The notes under the pieces: generated by a model
Databases searched by the model: none
Told to the model about the DNA's origin: nothing
Seen by the model: only the letters and a program-made list of their open reading frames with translations
Translations under genes and position numbers: made by a program
Shown: positions 26,001 through 36,677 of the stretch, one piece after another
Position numbering within the stretch: position 1 is the first letter of the stretch
How the letters are laid out: each line of letters begins with the position of its first letter
From: Aspidiotus rigidus
Taxonomy: Eukaryota > Arthropoda > Insecta > Hemiptera > Diaspididae
Length of the DNA: 64,000 bases
Direction: 5' to 3'
Assembly: GCA_035079385.1 (NCBI GenBank)
Contig: JAVHKY010000013.1
Location: forward strand, 12,832,001 to 12,896,000

Positions 26001-26360
26001 TGAAATTTTTCGACCAGACGAGAGGAAAAAAAATTGTCTAGACACGAGATCAAATAGTAGCTCGTGATACAGAATTATTCACTTCGGATTTTTTTTTTGC
26101 AGAAGTTGTTGACCAATCAAGAGGGTTTAAAAGTCATATGCGTCGGCTCCGTGTGGAATAGTTGGGATTTATTGCGGAAAGGTTTCGAAAATCAACTCGA
26201 CGACACTTCGGTAGTGAATATTGAAAAATTGGCGTTGGTACGACTGACCAAAAGCGGTGCAATCGGCGCTTGTTATCTAGCCGCTCAAAAAGCCAGTATC
26301 AAGAATTTTCCGTACGACTACACCAGCAATTATGAAGCGTTTTACAAATACGTAAAATAA
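14042..26360 (+). CDS. NAGK: N-acetyl-D-glucosamine kinase (5' partial)
   Basis: NAGK phosphorylates GlcNAc to GlcNAc-6-phosphate in amino-sugar salvage, in the cytosol. Exons: 14042-14183, 18998-19108, 21329-21458, 25740-25914, 26103-26360. All have AG/GT borders and join in phase (816 nt, 271 codons plus stop). Visible family motifs are GLCLSG, YVIDSD (catalytic Asp region), the phosphate-binding [41 protein letters not shown] and the C-terminal [15 protein letters not shown]. The third intron is spliced at a GTTAGT donor; the nearby GTAAGC would break the frame. The first 65-75 residues, with the N-terminal GG-x-x-GG phosphate loop and the sugar-binding NHW motif, are missing. They lie in exons not found in this window or upstream of it. 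Introns of 4.8, 2.2 and 4.3 kb hold LINE, PLE and tandem-repeat debris. The next gene, MTHFSD, converges tail to tail 762 bp away. Confidence 0.93.
14784..15513. mobile_element. Short hairpin-ended repeat element with 45-bp array, orientation B
   Basis: TCGAGC recurs at 14971, 15016, 15061, 15106, 15151 and 15196, exactly every 45 bp. Units alternate between a 'CCATATATGATAGGAG' and a 'CTATATATGATAGAAG' type (90-bp pairs). Because 45 is a multiple of 3, both strands stay open. The plus frame from 14784 repeats a 15-residue [19 protein letters not shown] unit, which is probably not a real protein. The right part (15350-15513) matches the element at 61600-61773 and ends in AAGGAAGCCGTCGTTTTTT. 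It lies in NAGK intron sequence. Confidence 0.65.
15514..15674. mobile_element. Partial copy of the hairpin-ended element, orientation A
   Basis: It directly abuts the previous copy. It contains two TCGAGAGTCGAAAT units, the GGACGGCGCACGGCA segment, and ends CATAAAACAGGTTCCCTGTT. It is the same family as 60751-61077 and 61222-61773, but truncated at the other end. Confidence 0.6.
15950..17240 (+). pseudogene. I/Jockey-type LINE relic: RNase H and 3' end
   Basis: In several frames the plus strand reads CFTDGSKSKTK (about 16530), [12 protein letters not shown] (about 16695), [25 protein letters not shown] (about 16795-16865) and a C-x-x-C segment with SSLTVPDIF (about 17090-17130). These are the TDGS, DSL and W-PSH-GI-GNE-D-AAK motifs of the RNase H domain of I/Jockey-like non-LTR retrotransposons, followed by the terminal Cys region. 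It lies inside NAGK intron sequence in the same orientation as the gene, with stops and shifts throughout. A C run follows at 17261-17278. Confidence 0.7.
17510..17790. repeat. Degenerate copies of the 45-bp dispersed repeat
   Basis: Four or five decayed units have the AAGTCCC...TATCAT-ATA-AGCT...TCGAAATTTTT-CCAAG order, ending in CTGGACGTCGCCCGGCG, a diverged form of the CTGGACGGCGCACGGC segment seen at 61005-61025. Confidence 0.55.
18000..18180 (+). pseudogene. Second copy of the LINE 3' segment
   Basis: This repeats the LINE tail at 17085-17240: CATACGAACATCGTAGCCTC, AACAATTCTCGC, ATCCAAAAAATCAT and GCAAATTATA occur in the same order. It is a second insertion or duplication of the same LINE 3' end. 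Confidence 0.5.
18288..18820. repeat. Three tandem units of about 180 bp with TGACGTCA-type sites
   Basis: Units start at about 18288, 18470 and 18649 with TAGCCTAGACAAATTTTTCT or a variant. Units 1 and 3 are close; unit 2 is more diverged. Each carries an AACGTCAC or GATGACGTCA site and ends with TTTTCTGAAAATGACC. The array ends about 180 bp before NAGK exon 18998-19108. An A run lies at 18827-18842. Confidence 0.7.
19540..20400 (-). pseudogene. Decayed ORF of unknown family in a NAGK intron
   Basis: Two open stretches on the minus strand (20135-19890 and 19772-19542) read protein-like sequence, for example [20 protein letters not shown] and [17 protein letters not shown], linked by frameshifts. 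They may come from a retroelement gag-like ORF, but no diagnostic motif was recognised. The strand is opposite to NAGK. Confidence 0.3.
22300..23690 (-). pseudogene. I/Jockey-type LINE relic: RT end, RNase H and tail
   Basis: Minus strand, in order: [20 protein letters not shown] and [12 protein letters not shown] (RT thumb, about 23600-23480), [11 protein letters not shown] (RNase H, about 23025), [13 protein letters not shown] (about 22880), a degraded [15 protein letters not shown] (about 22720), then [17 protein letters not shown] (about 22510), the typical tail motif before the Cys cluster. Stops and shifts break every part. It is antisense to NAGK, in the intron 21459-25739. Confidence 0.7.
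23705..24150. repeat. Degenerate tandem repeat of about 115-160 bp
   Basis: A segment with CCAAAATTTGCAAGTTC or TCTGAAATTTGCGAGTTC recurs at about 23710, 23833, 23950 and 24110. TGACGTCA-like sites follow in two units. This is an old repeat preceding the PLE fragment. Confidence 0.45.
24192..24725 (+). pseudogene. PLE reverse transcriptase fragment, third lineage
   Basis: The 177-codon open frame reads [12 protein letters not shown] (RT motif after the template-binding box), [38 protein letters not shown] and [19 protein letters not shown]. These match the PLE order GSPLSPL-AEIFM / W-G-ELQ-FL-NS-H / FT-E-GG-NFLDL / IHRLL-LPLS. The catalytic YxDD box has been lost (YAITG in its place), so the fragment is inactive even though the frame is open. 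It lies in the NAGK intron. Confidence 0.7.
24726..25739. other. NAGK intron sequence, nothing firm
   Basis: Low-complexity T-rich sequence at 24726-24930. The minus strand at 25413-25213 reads 66 codons with [12 protein letters not shown], which could be the pre-RT part of a LINE, but the evidence is thin. Confidence 0.3.
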
Positions 26361-27122
26361 AAATCATATTCTTCGCATTTTTCGAATCTGGATTGCAATA
26401 GACGATATATAAACGACCAAAAAAAAAAAAAAAAAAGGAAACGTTCAAGCTCGACTTGTTACTTTTTGTTAAGAATAGAAGTGAGCCGTTCCTATTTTTA
26501 CGAAAATGACCCAAGTTTGAAACAGCTCAGACTTGCCATTTTATTTGGATTTATATGTGCAGAGCATTTCTTTAGCCCAAAGCTGCTCAAAACTATTTTG
26601 TTCATGTTGTTACCTCGTATTTTTCTATACCAGTTGTGTAATTTTTATCATCACAATAAACGATTTATGTATTTCAATATCGACGCTACTCCTTGTTTGA
26701 GAAGAAGACAACAACGCCACAATCTGTAGTCTTTCACGTTACCTATATATTTAATTATACAAAAACAATTTTCATTTAACTTACATTTAAATTTAAGACC
26801 GCTCAGTCGATACAATAAAAATATCAAAAAACAAAACAAAAAAGAACATAACTTCTAAATCAAAATGGCTCTTCTATACGTTTGATCTCCCATTTTGGTT
26901 AATTTTTTCTTATCGCTTAAGAAAAATGACTATATGATTAAAAAAGTTGGTTAACGTTCAAAAATAATGAATGGATAACACTTCGAATTATAAAATAAAA
27001 ACAATAATTTCTTCGAACAATAAAAAAGAAAACATCGAAAATTAGTACAAAAAGACGAAAGGAAGAGAAGTAACAACAAATAAATTTGACTTGATAGAAA
27101 GACAAGAAAAAAAGAGTAGTTT
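26361..27122. other. Convergent 3' regions of NAGK and MTHFSD
   Basis: Both genes end into this 762-bp gap. An 18-base A run lies at 26419-26436. Candidate AATAAA-type poly(A) signals for NAGK are at about 26655 and 26814. The MTHFSD 3' end could not be placed. No other gene was seen. Confidence 0.5.
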
Positions 27123-30100
27123 TTACGCAGCGATCATCTCCGACGATGCTTCGTTAGTCGTCTCTTTGAGAACTTTATTTTCGTCGGTGGGTGAAACGCC
27201 GACGTCGCCACTTTCTTCCGTCTTCGCAGGGAGCGGTTCGATGACCAAAGTCTTCTTATCTTTTGGCGGTAATGGCAAATCTTTCAAAATTCTGATCACC
27301 TCGTCTACGTTCAAACATGTATTGTTCTCCTTGCCAGCCTGTTTGACGAAATGGAGAAAAGCGAAACCCTTGTATCCTCTCCAAGTGATATCTCTATAAA
27401 AAAGACGTAAAAAAAAAGCGCATCGTATACTCGAAAAAGCAAATTACGAATACTCAATACTACCGTCACCTCGCCGAAACCGCGACCGAGAATTTTTTCT
27501 TGCGAAATTTTGCACAGCTCGTGCACATTTTGTAAATACTAATTAATATACCTTGGTTTTATGCCTCGTTCGTTCAAGGCGACTTTTAAATCACGAACAC
27601 GCACTCCCATGCCGATGTTTCTAACGCGAAGACTAAACTCGATAGGCGCTTTCCTACGTTTAAGGTACGTCCGACTAGGTCTGGATTTATTAACCGTTTG
27701 CACCTCGACAGACTGAAACATAACGCGACGCCAACCGTAGAACAGAGGATAGGATATAATTTATAAGGAATTCGATCTACAATCATATCGTAAGTATGGA
27801 ATACAATAAAAGCGATTCGAATTTTACCAGCTTAGGATGCGATGAGACGTGCATCAGATGCACTTTTTTTCAGCCAGTTCCAGAAACAAATTTTTACAAC
27901 CCGCAAATTTCAAATCGAGGAATCGTACATCTTAAGGTGGTAAAATAAGAGAGATAGACGAGGAAAGGGTTAGGAAGGTGGATGGACGGGTACTGTTCTA
28001 CAACATTGACCTTACGCAATGTTTCGTGAAGAACGGGAAACGATGAGATAAGTCACAATAATAAATCAAAATTAACCGATAGTTATAAGAACGATGATAA
28101 GCACGAAAACGATGGGGTTGTCAAATTGCTAGAAGCAGGTGAAGCTTCGTCAAACCAAAATTAGAAGCGGCGTCAAGCTGAAATTTCGAATCGCTTTTAG
28201 CCACAAGATTTCATGCGCGTAACAATCGAATAGAATGATCGTGTACCACACCCGCGTACGCAAATTTTTCATCTTACCTTCGTTAGGTGAGGAGAATATT
28301 GAGATTCCATTTGGTGGTGATCGATATTAGATCTGGAATTCATGCGGACTTGCGGACCATTTGGACGGTTCATGCTGAGCGAACGATTCATACTTCTGGA
28401 GCGGTTCTGGCTTCGAGGGCGTCCCATACTGAGGGGGCGATTCATCTGTCGGTTCCCGCGACTCATACTTCTCGGCCTGGCCTCTCGCATCCGTTGAGGA
28501 CGGCCGCCCATCGACTGCTTCGATGGATACGGCGGTTCTTGGTAATACACGTGTCTGGATTCGTTACGCATCATCGGAGGAGGGCCGTAATTGTTCATGC
28601 GGTTAGGAGGCGGTGGTTGTTGCATGTAGCGGCCTCGAGGAACGCGATAGTAGTACTGGCGAGGGGGCGCTGGAGCGTACATCTTATTGTCGCGGACAGG
28701 ATCGCCGGTAGAACGGCTGTAATTGTTGAATCGCCTACGTCTGGCAAACCTCTGTACGTACGGTTTCTCCTCGACGTCCGAGTCGACTTCCTTCAGCGTG
28801 CATTCTTGTCCTTCGCTATAAAAGAGAACATACGACGAAGTTGAGAGAAGGAATGTAGGTTGTACGAAGAAAACAATATCTTTCATCTAAAATTGGAAGG
28901 GAGTGTTTAAACTTGAAAAGCCCAGATTCTGTTCATGAGAGCGAAATTTCGTTAAACGAGTCGGATTTGTAACCATTCTACGATACGAAAGACAACAAAA
29001 ACTGCGTCTATCATTTTTCTCGCTTTGAAATTCTCGGGAAGTTGCTCGCATTTCCCCTTCCTCTTTCACCAAAAGTTCAAGAATGTCTCAAAGATTGGTC
29101 ATCTTTCCTCACCTTTGCTCTTCTTCTCGAAGTTTCTGCAAGACAGGAATTTCGAGGATACGTCGGTTCGATAAGATGTTCCACAATATCTTTGAGGGTC
29201 TCGGCAGCTTTTCTTCGACCTCGATCACCTGAGTCGGCGTGATTATCCAATCCACGGGAACGTCGTGCTCTTTGAGAATGTGATCGGGTATTTCGTCGTG
29301 AATCTGGAAAAGAAAATTGTTTCTTCTATAAATATGAAACAGTAAGGATTCGAACCTCTTCACGAATGGTTGGGGAAGTAATTGTGGCTCACAAGGACTT
29401 ACGAGTCGAGTTCAATCGAATATTTCACTATTCAGATGAGAGGGTGGGGGGGGGGTGAAATTTTTGAGAAGAATAGAATAGTGTTTTCACTGCGAAAATA
29501 CCGTTTTAAGAAATGGTACGCAGTTATTTTTCCAATAAAGGAGGGAGGCATTCAATTTTTGATTTATTCAACAGAAACCTGTGCTAAAGGGGCGGGGGAG
29601 GACTATTTAGGAGGAATATTCAAAATCCGTCGATTTTCTAGCAACTTAGAATTCCAAGGAGAGCTAGGAGAATATGTACGAGGGGAACTTCACAGGAACT
29701 TGCTGACGTACTTCGAAAAATTGGAAAAATTTTGATTTGAAATATGACATGGGGAATCCTCGATCATCGAGAAATAAGGAAGGAGAGAGGAGAGTATTTG
29801 GAGAAGTTTTGTGCGGTAAAACGCAGATCCTAGGAACCTTCTGGTCCATTAAATTTTCGATAGATTTCGTGGTCTTGAAGAAATGTTGCCCTTCGAGGCA
29901 TATTTGAGGACTTAGAATGATTTTGACCTTCAAGATACTGATATGAAGGACGGTGCGGGCGCGGCGGGCACTTCGGAAAAAGTTATTCGGGAACATGCAC
30001 GGTGAAGACCCGAAAGAATGGTGACTGTCTAGGAGAAATACCCGGTATCTTTCTAGAGAACTACTCGGGAAAGTTTCTTTCGAAAAAATGTAGGTGGGGA

Positions 30101-33100
30101 ACTTCACAGGAATCCTTTGACCTATTTCGAAGGTTTGGAAAAATGTCGACTACTAAGCTAAATACGTACGAGACAGCGAGGGGAGGAGGGGGGAAGCTAG
30201 GAACAATTTTGATCGAGCTTTGAATATCGCAGGACTTGGAAGGATTCTTGAAGAAATTCCGATCATCGAGTGATATATCTACACTACGTAGAAGTAGTTG
30301 GGAAGTATTTGTAAAAGTTTTGCTAGGAACGTCCCTCCGACCTATATTTTGGAGACTCGAGAATTTTCGATTGACTTGAGAAAATGTTGCCCTTGAGGAC
30401 GTGACACGATTTTGATTTTAAGCTTCATTTTTGAAGGACTGTAGTTCTGAAAGGCTTTCGAGGAGGGCGAGAAGAACTCGGGAAGTGTCGTTTGGAAAAA
30501 TTGGTACACACAAGACAGGGAAAAAAATCAAAAAGAATCTCTTCGAAGATTGACAAAAATGTTGACAGCCAAACTAGAAAAGAGAGGAGAGGGAAAGCTA
30601 GAAACAATTAAAAATATCGAGGGACTTGGAAAAATTCTGATCATCGAGCGATAAAATAAGGAGGGAAGGAGAAGGGGTATTTGGGAAAGTTTCGTTCGGG
30701 CTGACCTACCTCGACTGACTTCAGCGTTTCGAGGAATGTTACCCAATATAAAGCATCACTCAATACCATTTCAGCTAGAATAAAGGGAATGGTGAATTTA
30801 TTCCTGCTCTTTCTGATCCAACTTTTCTCCTCTCAGGGCCGGATTAAGAGAATTTCGCTAGGGGGGGGGGGGGGGCTCAGCGGTAATGAGGGTCCCAAAA
30901 AATGAGACTTTTTCTTCTCTTTTTCTCCCTTTTTTTTTTCTCTCATGTGATGGGACCCCATTTTGGTGGGGGCCATGGCCTCCCTGGCCTTCCTTAATAC
31001 GACCCTGCTCCTCTTCTCCACTACGAGATGGAATCGCAAAAAGTTAACCAAGATTGAACAGTGAAACAACTCAATATGCGAGTCTTTTGGGTTTCTTCTT
31101 CTCATTTTTTTTTTTTTTTTTTTTTTTTTTGATAACCAAAATTCAAAACATTTGGAGCCTTTTTTTCTATCGAGATCTAGAGTTCAAGAGATCCAGATTT
31201 TCTTATGTCAAGTTCTGGAAACCAGAAATACGCATCTTCTTGTCCTACTCAGATCTGGAACCCGAGTGATTTGGGTTTTTTTGGCCTTCAAAGTATCCTT
31301 ACGAACAAACAATCATAATATAAGTTAAGGATTGCCAATCCTGTACTGCAACACTAAGACATTGCGAAAATGATAGCATGATGCATCGAGCAGAAGAAAC
31401 ATTTTCAAAAACTGTATGACGAAAAATACAATGCAAAACCAAACTTGCCAGGACTGTACATGAATTCGAAAGCTGCTTTGCAAATTAAAATCCCAATTAT
31501 CAGACTGTGTACATCCACAACGTCCCTCGGTAGGAAACTCTTTTTTTGCGGATATATACAGCAAGCCTAGACCTACTATAAACCTAGTATAAAATAAGAC
31601 GTCATCAGTGACCTGAACCTATTTTAGGGACTTCGAAATATTATATAGGTCCAAAGTAAAATTTTTCTAAGCTCTTGACTAGCCGGAAAATATGAATTTA
31701 GAGGGCCTCTCTACAACTTTTAGGTAACTCTACCTCACGAGATGTTTTCAGGAGCGGACTTACTCCTCCCTTTCGCCCCAAAAAAACACAATATAATAAG
31801 AGAAAAAAAAGAAATTCATTGCCGGAAAATATGAATTTAGAGGGCCTCTCTACAATTTTTAGGTACCTCTACCTCACAAGAAGTTTTAAGGAGCGGACTT
31901 ACCCCCCCCCCCAAAAAAAAAAAAAAAACAAACACAACATAAGAAAAGAAAAAAAAAAAAAAATCGGAATCAGTTTTTTTTTACGCAGGGCAAATAGCAG
32001 AAGAGTTGTGAAATCCACCGAAACCATCTTCTAAATCCATCACTCTTGCATCTCTCTCATTTTGCTTGAAACGTCGCGATCAGGGCAGCCATTCCCCCTC
32101 TATTCCTGCCAGGTATTAGAGTTAGTAAATTGGCAAATCGTACAACATAGCAAAGTCAACATCATTATCAAAATCTAGAAAATAAGAGAGACAGATAAGA
32201 CAGAAAAAAAAGGAATCAATTGGCAAGATTCTCCCCCCCCCAAAAAAAAAAAAAAAACTCTAGTCTTCGCAACGGTCTTGAATATTTTTGATAGCTTAAT
32301 TTTGTTTTTTTTTTTATAAAGGGAGAGAGAGGAGGAGAAATGATTTACAACAAAAGAGGATGACTTTATTTATATTTAGATGACGTCCTTTCAGAATAAA
32401 CGATTTGGATGACCGTTGATGGTGGAATAATTTCGAAGAGTTTCCAAGTTCAAATTCCCGCGAAAAAATCAAAAATTATTCGTGCAAAGTCACTACCAAA
32501 TGCCTAGCGTGAATATTCACAAACAAAAATACTGAAGATACCTTAGTCTCAGAACCCGTGAAAATTTCTCAAGGAAGACTTCGAAAGAAAACGAAATCCT
32601 TTCTATCGATAGTTTCTCACGAAAAACCGAAGTAAGAGATACGATAAAAGTGAGAAAATAGGGGGAACCAAGTGATATTCAAAACAATTATTTTCAACAA
32701 ACGAAGAATGGTAGATAATTATTCAGGTTAGAAAAGTAAGCGAAACCGCGACGAGTATTTTGTCCCAGAGTAGAAACTATTTTTTTCTTTCTAAAAATAA
32801 GCACCTACGAATAACAATTGATAATTAATTCGTGTACGAAACACTTGTGGGAAAACGATTCTACGTAACACAAAACCAGCGGGAAAAATACGAATTTCCA
32901 AAACAAATTAAGTAAAATTCGAAGCTACGAACTTGATCATCATGGACAGTCGTTACGATAACCGTATTTTCGTCAATAGCGTTCATCTTCATCAGCATCG
33001 CGAACTCCAAGTCTGCGAATCCTTCTCCTTTACCAAGACGGTGACCTGAAACAGCGGGGCGAATTATTAATTAAATTTTCAGGCATATTTTCGAATGAAT

Positions 33101-35111
33101 ATTTCCACTAAACTCAACCTTTCCGATCGACGACGACGGAGCCCAGTACGATTAAATCTATCTTTATTTTCTCATCCAAGCTAATCGGTCTGCTCCACTT
33201 TTTCATTCCGTAACGTTGACTGGCCTGTTGCAACTGATATTTCGAAGCTTCCGAAGGAGGAACTACCGCTTGGAACAAACCTTCGCGCAATCGAGGTACT
33301 GGTACCAGGAGCCGTTTGCCAAACTAGAACAAAAAATCGAACACATTTAAATATCGTCTTTCTTTCTCTACCGCGCCTAAACGATAAACTAACCTCGAGC
33401 GTATAGAAGCGAACCATCTCTTGCGGTTTGTCCGGATTGACTTTGATAGTTTTCGAATTCTTGAACACGTCCAATGCGATTAATTTTTCAGCCGCTGCTG
33501 GCGCACCTTTGAAATTCGGAATTCGTCCTTGACACGGTCGCGGAAATACGACCAAATCGTTCTGGTCCAAGTGATCCCAAACCTTCGTGCGGATCGATTG
33601 TTTGGTCACTTCATCTTCCTCGAGCGCGAGCTTTGCCGTCTCCACCGAACATTGCGAACAGTTGGTCATGGTACTTTCGGGAGAGCCTTTCGCTTCATCG
33701 GCGTCCTTCTCGGCGATACCGTTCGTCATCACGGCACTGTCATTCAACTCGCTTTTAGCGTCTTCGAACGTTTCGCTCTTCTCGTCATGATGCGTTCCAT
33801 TTTCAGTGGCTACAGCGGTCGCTGTGGTCTCGCTTTTGTCCTTCAGAACGCAAGCTTGGTCTCCGGACGCGAGATCTCGTTCATTCTGAAGAGCAGTCTG
33901 ATCTTTGACGATTTCAATGAAATCCCCCTTGATATCTTCGCACGTGACAGCTATCACGCAGTTATTACCCTCTGCGTGTCCGTTTTTCGTAACAATTTCC
34001 TCTTTGTCATCCGCGGTTTCTTTCGGTTTCGTGTCCAGAGACAGCATGGCTGGAATGCAATAAAAACTTTTAAGAAATCTTATAATGGGGGTATTAAGAT
34101 ACACCAGTTTATTTACCTTCGCAATTGCCATTAGAGTGAACGACGCCATTATCAACGATCAAATCGCTCTTCACAGCCGGATGTACATTCGAGGTACAAT
34201 CTCCTTGAGAATTTTCACGCTCCAAACCGTTAGTCTTTGCGGCAGATTTACCCGTAGGCGGTGTAATCGACTTGGCGGATGGCGATCGCGCTACCTTAGG
34301 CGGACTGCCACTATCCATCTTCTTACCGTTGGTAGTCTTGACCAAATCGTTATTGATTTTTACGGACAAGTTTTTCGGACTACTTTTCAGATTGGTCGGC
34401 GATTTCGATAACGTTGATTTCGGCGACGTTTTTTCGGCTGTTCCGTTACTCTGCGATAAAATGGTCTTGGTATTGGTACCTGTACAGGCAACCACAATAA
34501 ATATGATTATAAACACTTCGAAAAGACCCCTAAAGCGACCGATGTATATGAATTTTAATAACGCTGCCAATGAGAGTACAGCGAAAGCGCGAATTGATTT
34601 TCACGAAAATTCGAGAAAACAAAAATAGAAGAAAGGTTTTATTGAAAGCCGGATATTAGTGAGGTCGGACGTACGAAACGTGTTCTTATCGCGTTTATTT
34701 CACAACCTTGCTAAAAATTCAAAATAATAGATGTCGCTGTCCGCGTGCGAATGAAATATTTAAAAAATTATACGACCACGTTCTCAGAAATTGACGTACA
34801 GGGATTATTATGACGCGCTATTAGAAGTTACGAGTGAAGTCTATTTTTACGTTTACAGGTGGAAATTTTTCTTTTAGAAATTTCACGCCGAAATCGTTTA
34901 GGCAGGTGGGAGGGTGAAAACTCGAAAAAACTTCATATTCTTGAGAAGCAATATTCTAACCGTAGTGCACCGTTTTCTAGGAACAAATTACTTGCTGCGT
35001 CATGTAGACTAGGTACCATTTTTACACGATCGGAAGCTGTCAACAATCTTTGGTATAGGTAATGAGATCGGTGTACTCACTTTTTTTCAAGTCAACGCCT
35101 TTAGAAGCCAT
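27123..35111 (-). CDS. MTHFSD: Methenyltetrahydrofolate synthase domain-containing protein
   Basis: Exons, 5' to 3' on the minus strand: 35111-35081, 34479-34117, 34049-33394, 33323-33119, 33045-32933, 29303-29113, 28815-28278, 27712-27552, 27393-27123. Phases all match (2529 nt, 842 codons). Residues 1-275 are a low-complexity, Lys/Ser/Glu-rich leader. About 279-519 form the 5-formyl-THF cyclo-ligase-like domain ([66 protein letters not shown]). About 520-699 are Arg/Met/Ser/Pro-rich. About 700-790 form an RRM ([25 protein letters not shown]). Human MTHFSD has the same cyclo-ligase-like plus RRM order in fewer than half as many residues. An RNA-linked role is inferred from the RRM; enzymatic activity is unproven in the family. 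The start is the ATG at 35111, which gives [11 protein letters not shown] across the first splice. The 3.6-kb intron at 29304-32932 carries MITE and tandem repeats. Confidence 0.92.
29650..30760. repeat. Degenerate long tandem repeat in an MTHFSD intron
   Basis: Three diverged units share the order GATCATCGAG-GATA, GTATTTGG-AAGTTT-G, then ATGTTGCCCTT-GAGG. GATCATCGAG is at about 29762, 30258 and 30643, and the GTTGCCCTT or GTTACCC element at about 29883, 30388 and 30737. Unit lengths are about 350-500 bp. Confidence 0.5.
30834..31007. mobile_element. hAT-like MITE
   Basis: A 174-bp element starts CAGGGCCGGATTAAG and ends CTTAATACGACCCTG. These are inverted repeats with two mismatches. Flanks are TCTCCTCT (left) and CTCCTCTT (right), which share CTCCTCT and fit a 7-8-bp target duplication. 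The end sequence and duplication size are typical of hAT non-autonomous elements. The interior is homopolymer-rich and non-coding. It lies in the MTHFSD intron 29304-32932. Confidence 0.75.
31682..31960. repeat. Direct duplication of a 139-bp unit
   Basis: GCCGGAAAATATGAATTTAG begins at 31682 and again at 31821. Each unit continues through AGGGCCTCTCTACAA and GGAGCGGACTTAC into C and A runs. A third, shorter C/A run with a similar junction lies at 32232-32258. Confidence 0.7.
31961..32932. other. MTHFSD intron sequence, nothing recognised
   Basis: AT-rich intronic DNA with homopolymer runs. No coding or repeat structure is visible beyond a C/A run near 32240. Confidence 0.4.
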
Positions 35112-36400
35112 CGTTAGACGAATAAAAAGAACACTTCAAAAAGTAACCCGACTAAAATTCGTTAATTAAAATTACAGTAAAAAGGAGCGAACACACTACT
35201 TCGAACGACAGAAAGATACGTCAGTCATCGATTAGAAAGATATTAAAATGTGGTCGGTCCTACGTATACGATGATCAGCTAACTCTACATGAAGGAACTG
35301 GAAGAAAAGATTATGAAAGACTATCATGTTGCTATCTTGCCCGACGAGCTGGGTAATTCCTGCCTTATCAGATACCCTCTCACACGCTGAGAGCACGGAC
35401 GATTGGAGAGGGATCAACTACCAGTAGAAGACTTTCGTAACTTCTATTCATTTTGTATGACTCGCAAGACATAATGGATACTAGAACATGCGATTATCAC
35501 GACGTTCATTTCTTCGACCTCTTCCTCGGTTTACTGAGAAATTACTCGAATCATTCGAGTAGCCGGCAGCGTTGCGAACTATCGTTTCTTCTGCCATATA
35601 GATATACATAATCCCCCAAAAAATGAAACAGCGCGAAGATTCTCTCGCTCTCTCTTTCTCAAGATGTAGCCTATAAAGTTCTACGAAAAATATTATGAGT
35701 GTAGCATATGTATAACAAATCAGGGAATCGATAACAGAACTATAGTTAATACTCACAGCATTGAATTCGATTTCTTTCCGACGATTTGAATTCCAATCAA
35801 ATTTCGATCTGTTTTACTTTCCGTTCAAATTTCATTTCTCATCATTGTTATTGCCATTGACGAAATCAGCTGTTCGCGAAAACGTTCTTTCGTTCATACC
35901 GGTGTAAAATTAAACAGCCAATCGCAGCGCAGTATGTCATTCTCGTGTGCTTTTTCTTCAACACGTCGTAATACGTTGTAAACGTGAGCATGTGGTAGTG
36001 CATGGCGAGAACGACGACTGTTATTACGATCATGTAGGTCAACCAACATTGTCTCAATTTCAAGTGTAGTAATCGTCGCGTTCGACGCTTCTGCAGAATA
36101 CGACGCGCAAAAATTACGAGAATTCAAAAATACTACTCTCGAGTTATTTTAACTTTAACTATAATGTAGACGAATGACAGCTTCGCGCGATTGAAATGCT
36201 ATAAGCAATTTAATGAGCGATTTCTATACGTACTAGATCACATTTGGAGCGATTCAGACTTGGGTAGACCCCCTCTTTCAAATTTTTTTTTGATTGCAAG
36301 ATAGGATTACTCTTGGAAAACTGTTAGGAAGACCGATAACGAAACATTGGGACTACTTATCATACAATATACGCAATCCTTCATTGAAATTTGTACTAGC
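35112..36400. other. Region upstream of MTHFSD
   Basis: This holds the 5' untranslated region and promoter area of MTHFSD. No TATA box or Initiator can be assigned with confidence. Open frames on the minus strand (35756-35481, 36127-35866) have no recognisable domain. Confidence 0.35.
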
Positions 36401-36479
36401 CTACCCTAATGTATACTAGCTGCCTGCTGCACTACTGCAGTAGTGTCTTCGATCACCGCCTCAAATTAAAGACATACTC

Positions 36480-36660
36480 CTCGATTATTGAAAAACTCGA
36501 AAGGAAAAGTAATATCCTTATGTCCTGTGGCTATACAAAGACATATCGCACAGATCTGCTAGGATCATGGCAGCTGAACCTCCACTCCGCATCACACTGG
36601 ACGGAATTGCAATTCTAGCTGGACAAAAATCATAGGTATTTTTTTCTCTCGTTGTACCTA
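36480..36660 (+). pseudogene. Short LINE scrap (linker between RT and RNase H)
   Basis: The plus strand reads DISHRSARIMAAEPPLRITL followed by DGIAILAG. This resembles the YRTVSTEA-VIAG-PPL-L linker after the RT domain of non-LTR elements. It is short and broken by a frameshift. Confidence 0.45.
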
Positions 36661-36677
36661 ATGGCTTTCTGGAAGTA

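Noticed and set aside
28287..28844. 185-codon open frame on the plus strand
   Set aside because: It lies exactly opposite MTHFSD exon 28815-28278. The Arg/Ser/Pro codon bias of that exon leaves the antisense strand open. No motif of its own.
33529..34134. 201-codon open frame on the plus strand
   Set aside because: Antisense shadow of MTHFSD exon 34049-33394. It contains no recognisable domain and crosses splice sites of the real gene.
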